A stretch of 64,000 nucleotides of DNA, from positions 131,653-195,652 of the forward strand of contig NZ_SBIW01000006.1 in the NCBI RefSeq assembly GCF_004054195.1. Reading direction: 5' to 3'. The stretch is from Mucilaginibacter gilvus. Its GTDB lineage: Bacteria > Bacteroidota > Bacteroidia > Sphingobacteriales > Sphingobacteriaceae. Positions within the stretch are counted from its first letter, which is position 1. Each line of letters begins with the position of its first letter. The position numbers and the translations under genes are program-made. Shown piece by piece: positions 61,496 through 64,000 of this stretch. Below the pieces are notes generated by a model, which did not search any database, was not told the DNA's origin, and worked only from the letters and a program-made list of their open reading frames with translations.

Positions 61496-64000
61496 ATGCT
61501 GTCCTACGGTAAATCTTCACGGCTCATTAAACAGGTATGCAGAATTTGTATTTGCATAGGCTTGGTTATTTTACAACTCGATGCGACAGCGCAGGACACC
61601 GGTGCCGTAAAAAAGCTGATCCGCATGGACCAGGACCTGCGGGAACGCTTCCCCGCAGAAAAGCTTTACCTCCATTTCGACAGACCCAGTTACACCACCT
61701 TTGATACCATCTGGTTTAAAGCCTACCTGTTTAACGCCGCCACGTATTCGCCATCGCGGTTAAGTAGTAAGGTATACATCGAACTGATAAACGATAGCAG
61801 CAGCGTGGTTAACCGTTTTGCCATACCAATGGGCTCCGGCTTAGGGCAGGGCCATATCATACTTAACGAGAAAATAAGCGATGGCACCTATACCGTGCGG
61901 GCATACACCAACTGGATGCAAAACTTTGGCGAGGATGCTTACTTTAGTAAGCAATTCTACATAGGCAAACCATCTGCCCAGGGGAGCTGGCTGGTGAATG
62001 AACAGCACAACATTAAGGCCATGCCACAAGGTAATGAAGTAAACCTTGCGTTAAAACTAACCAGCCTTACAAATGCGGTTATCCCCTACCGGGATATCGA
62101 ACTCAGGCTTACCGAGGGCAAAAAAACGCTGGTTAAAAACAACTATCTAACTACGGATGGAGGCAATATCAACGCCAATTTCATGCTCCCAAAAAAAACA
62201 GAAACACGCCGGCTCTCGCTGCTCATTACCGATAAAACCACAAAAAACAAATACATTTTCCCTTTTTACCCCGGTGGTTATCTGCAAAACATCGACCTGC
62301 AATTTATGCCCGAAGGCGGCAATTTAGTAAATGGAATCTCCTCGCGTGTAGCCTTTAAAGCCATTAGCGAAGATGGGCTGGGAACAGCAGTTACCGGGCA
62401 TATAGTAAACAACAGCGGCCAGCAAGTAAGCAGTTTTTCAACCTCGCATAACGGGATGGGGAGCTTTATCTTGTTACCTAAAGCAACCGAAACTTATACC
62501 GCCAAATTTGAGTTGAATGATGCCAGTCATTCGGTACCGCTGCCTGTGGTGCAACCATCGGGCTTATCTTTAAGGGTTGATAACCTGTCTTCGCCAGATT
62601 CGGTTTATATTCATATCAAAGCCACACCGGGGATAGCCGCTGCAAATAAATCGTACAGTTTGATCGTACAATCTGCAGGCGGAATTTATTTGGGCTTATC
62701 GTTTAAAATTGGCCGGGGATTTAACAATATCCCGCTGGAGAAGAGCTACCTGATGTCGGGCATTGTGAGTTTTACCATTATTGATGCCGATAACCGCCCG
62801 CTGTGCGAACGACGGATCTTCATCGACCATCACGACAGGTTAGACCTCGAAGTCGCTAACGCGCAAACAGTTTATACTCCTCAGGATAGCATTGCGCTGA
62901 ACATCCACGCATGTGATGCAAATGGCCACCCAATTGCAGGCAGCTTTTCTGTCGGCATTACCGATGATGCTTTCATCAAAAACGATGCTAGTGCCGATAA
63001 TATAGTTAGTCGCCTGTTGCTAACGTCGGAACTTAAGGGCCACATTGAAAACCCCGGATGGTATTTCAACTCCAATGATTTGAATACCGCGAAAGCAATG
63101 GACGACCTGATGCTTACGCAGGGATGGACAGGTTTTGATTGGGAAAAAGCGATGTTACCAATCGCCAGACCCCAATTTATTGCAGAGCCCGGTAATCGTT
63201 TAACCGGCAGGTTGCGCAACCTGTTTAACAAACCTGCAAAGGATTCCAGGCTGAACCTGTTCTCCGTAAGTAAAAAATACGGGCTGATAGTGTTGGATAC
63301 CATTAGCGATGCCAAGGGTGAATTTGCTTTTGAAAACCTGCCATTATTTGATACCATAGCCTACACCCTACGGGTAAACAATAAAAAAGATAAGGCCTCA
63401 ACAGCCGATATTATCCTGGATCTATTTAAGCCCACAGCAATTGCTGAGAGCGAGATCCGCATAATGCCATGGTATGTTCATGCCTACGATAGCCTGATGC
63501 TTGCCTATTTTAACCGCCCGCAGCCAATACGCTATAATGGAATTGATATTAGCGAGGTAAAAGGCAAACTGCTTAAAGAAGTAAAGATAAAAGCCGATAA
63601 ACCACATGTAAATGTAGCGGGCTATAATGGTTTTGTAAAAAAAGAGATCTTCGAAAAAGAACTGGTAGAAGCCGGGAAAATGACGCTTTTTGACCTGCTA
63701 TCGCGCAAGATAGGCGGTTTTGGCGTAAACCGTTTCTATGCAGAAAGTGTGTTCTCCAAGCCTGCTTACCATATCTACGACCCCGCGCTGGTTATAGGCA
63801 CGTCTATGGTGGCTGATATTATAGTTGACGGCATGAGCACGAGTGTGATAGTAGGCGTCAACACCAGTATTGACCCGGTAGGCGACCCGCAAACTACCAT
63901 TGACTTTATGAAAAGTATAGGCGCAGATGACGTAAAAGACATTAAAATAGCCGAGGGAACAAGATTATTCATAACCGTAACCACCCGTAGCGGCAACGGG
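61496..64000 (+). CDS. Large secreted MG2/TonB-plug-type protein (C terminus beyond window)
   Basis: Hand-translated from ATG 61496; open to the window end (835 codons). Signal peptide about 1-31. DLRERFPAEKLYLHFDRPSYTTFDTIWFKAYLFNA is the typical start of the alpha-2-macroglobulin MG2-like domain of a Bacteroidota family. Several beta-sandwich domains follow. Near 740-835, LLSRKIGGFGVN...VADIIVDGMST...DPVGDPQTTIDFMKSIGADDVKDIKIAEGTRLF looks like a TonB-receptor plug-type fold. The family is often found near TonB-dependent systems; role unknown. Confidence 0.8.
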   Translation, partial: MLSYGKSSRLIKQVCRICICIGLVILQLDATAQDTGAVKKLIRMDQDLRERFPAEKLYLHFDRPSYTTFDTIWFKAYLFNAATYSPSRLSSKVYIELINDSSSVVNRFAIPMGSGLGQGHIILNEKISDGTYTVRAYTNWMQNFGEDAYFSKQFYIGKPSAQGSWLVNEQHNIKAMPQGNEVNLALKLTSLTNAVIPYRDIELRLTEGKKTLVKNNYLTTDGGNINANFMLPKKTETRRLSLLITDKTTKNKYIFPFYPGGYLQNIDLQFMPEGGNLVNGISSRVAFKAISEDGLGTAVTGHIVNNSGQQVSSFSTSHNGMGSFILLPKATETYTAKFELNDASHSVPLPVVQPSGLSLRVDNLSSPDSVYIHIKATPGIAAANKSYSLIVQSAGGIYLGLSFKIGRGFNNIPLEKSYLMSGIVSFTIIDADNRPLCERRIFIDHHDRLDLEVANAQTVYTPQDSIALNIHACDANGHPIAGSFSVGITDDAFIKNDASADNIVSRLLLTSELKGHIENPGWYFNSNDLNTAKAMDDLMLTQGWTGFDWEKAMLPIARPQFIAEPGNRLTGRLRNLFNKPAKDSRLNLFSVSKKYGLIVLDTISDAKGEFAFENLPLFDTIAYTLRVNNKKDKASTADIILDLFKPTAIAESEIRIMPWYVHAYDSLMLAYFNRPQPIRYNGIDISEVKGKLLKEVKIKADKPHVNVAGYNGFVKKEIFEKELVEAGKMTLFDLLSRKIGGFGVNRFYAESVFSKPAYHIYDPALVIGTSMVADIIVDGMSTSVIVGVNTSIDPVGDPQTTIDFMKSIGADDVKDIKIAEGTRLFITVTTRSGNG

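Overview
The window comes from a Bacteroidota chromosome, most likely family Sphingobacteriaceae and close to Mucilaginibacter or Pedobacter. This is inferred from the BatA-type protein, type B L31, futalosine-pathway MqnC, the NrtR-like Nudix regulator beside pfkA, PPK2, a GH20/GH31/GH65 glycan repertoire, TANNTTTG-like promoter boxes close to start codons, and many word-like palindromic repeats between genes. No rRNA, CRISPR array, complete IS element or prophage is visible. There is one tRNA, Arg-TCT.

Layout. 1-8.7 kb (mostly minus): a dihydroorotase homologue cut by the window edge that lacks the metal ligands, a BatA/vWA membrane protein, a Tat-exported SDR, a lipoprotein with a poly-Arg tail in an operon with a GH20 hexosaminidase, and YqgE. 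8.8-11.6 kb (plus): pdxH-nuoC-nuoD, interrupted between nuoC and nuoD by a four-helix-bundle gene flanked by a 33-bp inverted repeat. 11.8-15.3 kb: an ECF sigma factor and a membrane trypsin-like protease with an anti-sigma-like N terminus, facing a tandem array of five tiny lipoproteins with Asp/Ser/Thr/Lys repeat tails. The same bipartite site, GGGTTAC-N15/16-TATTAA, precedes the sigma gene and four of the five lipoprotein genes. 15.4-17 kb: small membrane and stress-type proteins. 17-31 kb: an ABC ATPase, mqnC, scpB, a GNAT-like protein, an XRE regulator, a universal stress protein, an Rrf2-SDR pair with matched operators, prmA, tpiA, a GlmU-like protein, rpmE2, an orphan DUF2185/Imm33-like gene and tRNA-Arg.

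31-41 kb is central carbon and phosphate metabolism: a BadF-type GlcNAc kinase, a Nudix regulator divergent from pfkA - degenerate BadF paralogue - gapA, PPK2, a CvpA-CAP fusion and a secreted TIM-barrel-like protein. 41-55 kb is an alpha-glucan region (glgB, GH31, GH13, GH65) holding an AT-rich DUF4145 plus membrane-protein pair that looks accessory. 55-64 kb: a flavin amine oxidase and cupin, an EEP-family phosphatase, pyrB and pyrR separated by nested repeats, a secreted M24 aminopeptidase, and the start of a large MG2/plug-type secreted protein cut by the window end.

The most interesting candidates are (1) the ECF sigma / anti-sigma-protease / lipoprotein-array regulon with a shared autoregulatory promoter, and (2) the inverted-repeat-flanked four-helix-bundle cassette that has replaced the nuoD translation start. 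All calls are from reading the sequence; no database search was run.
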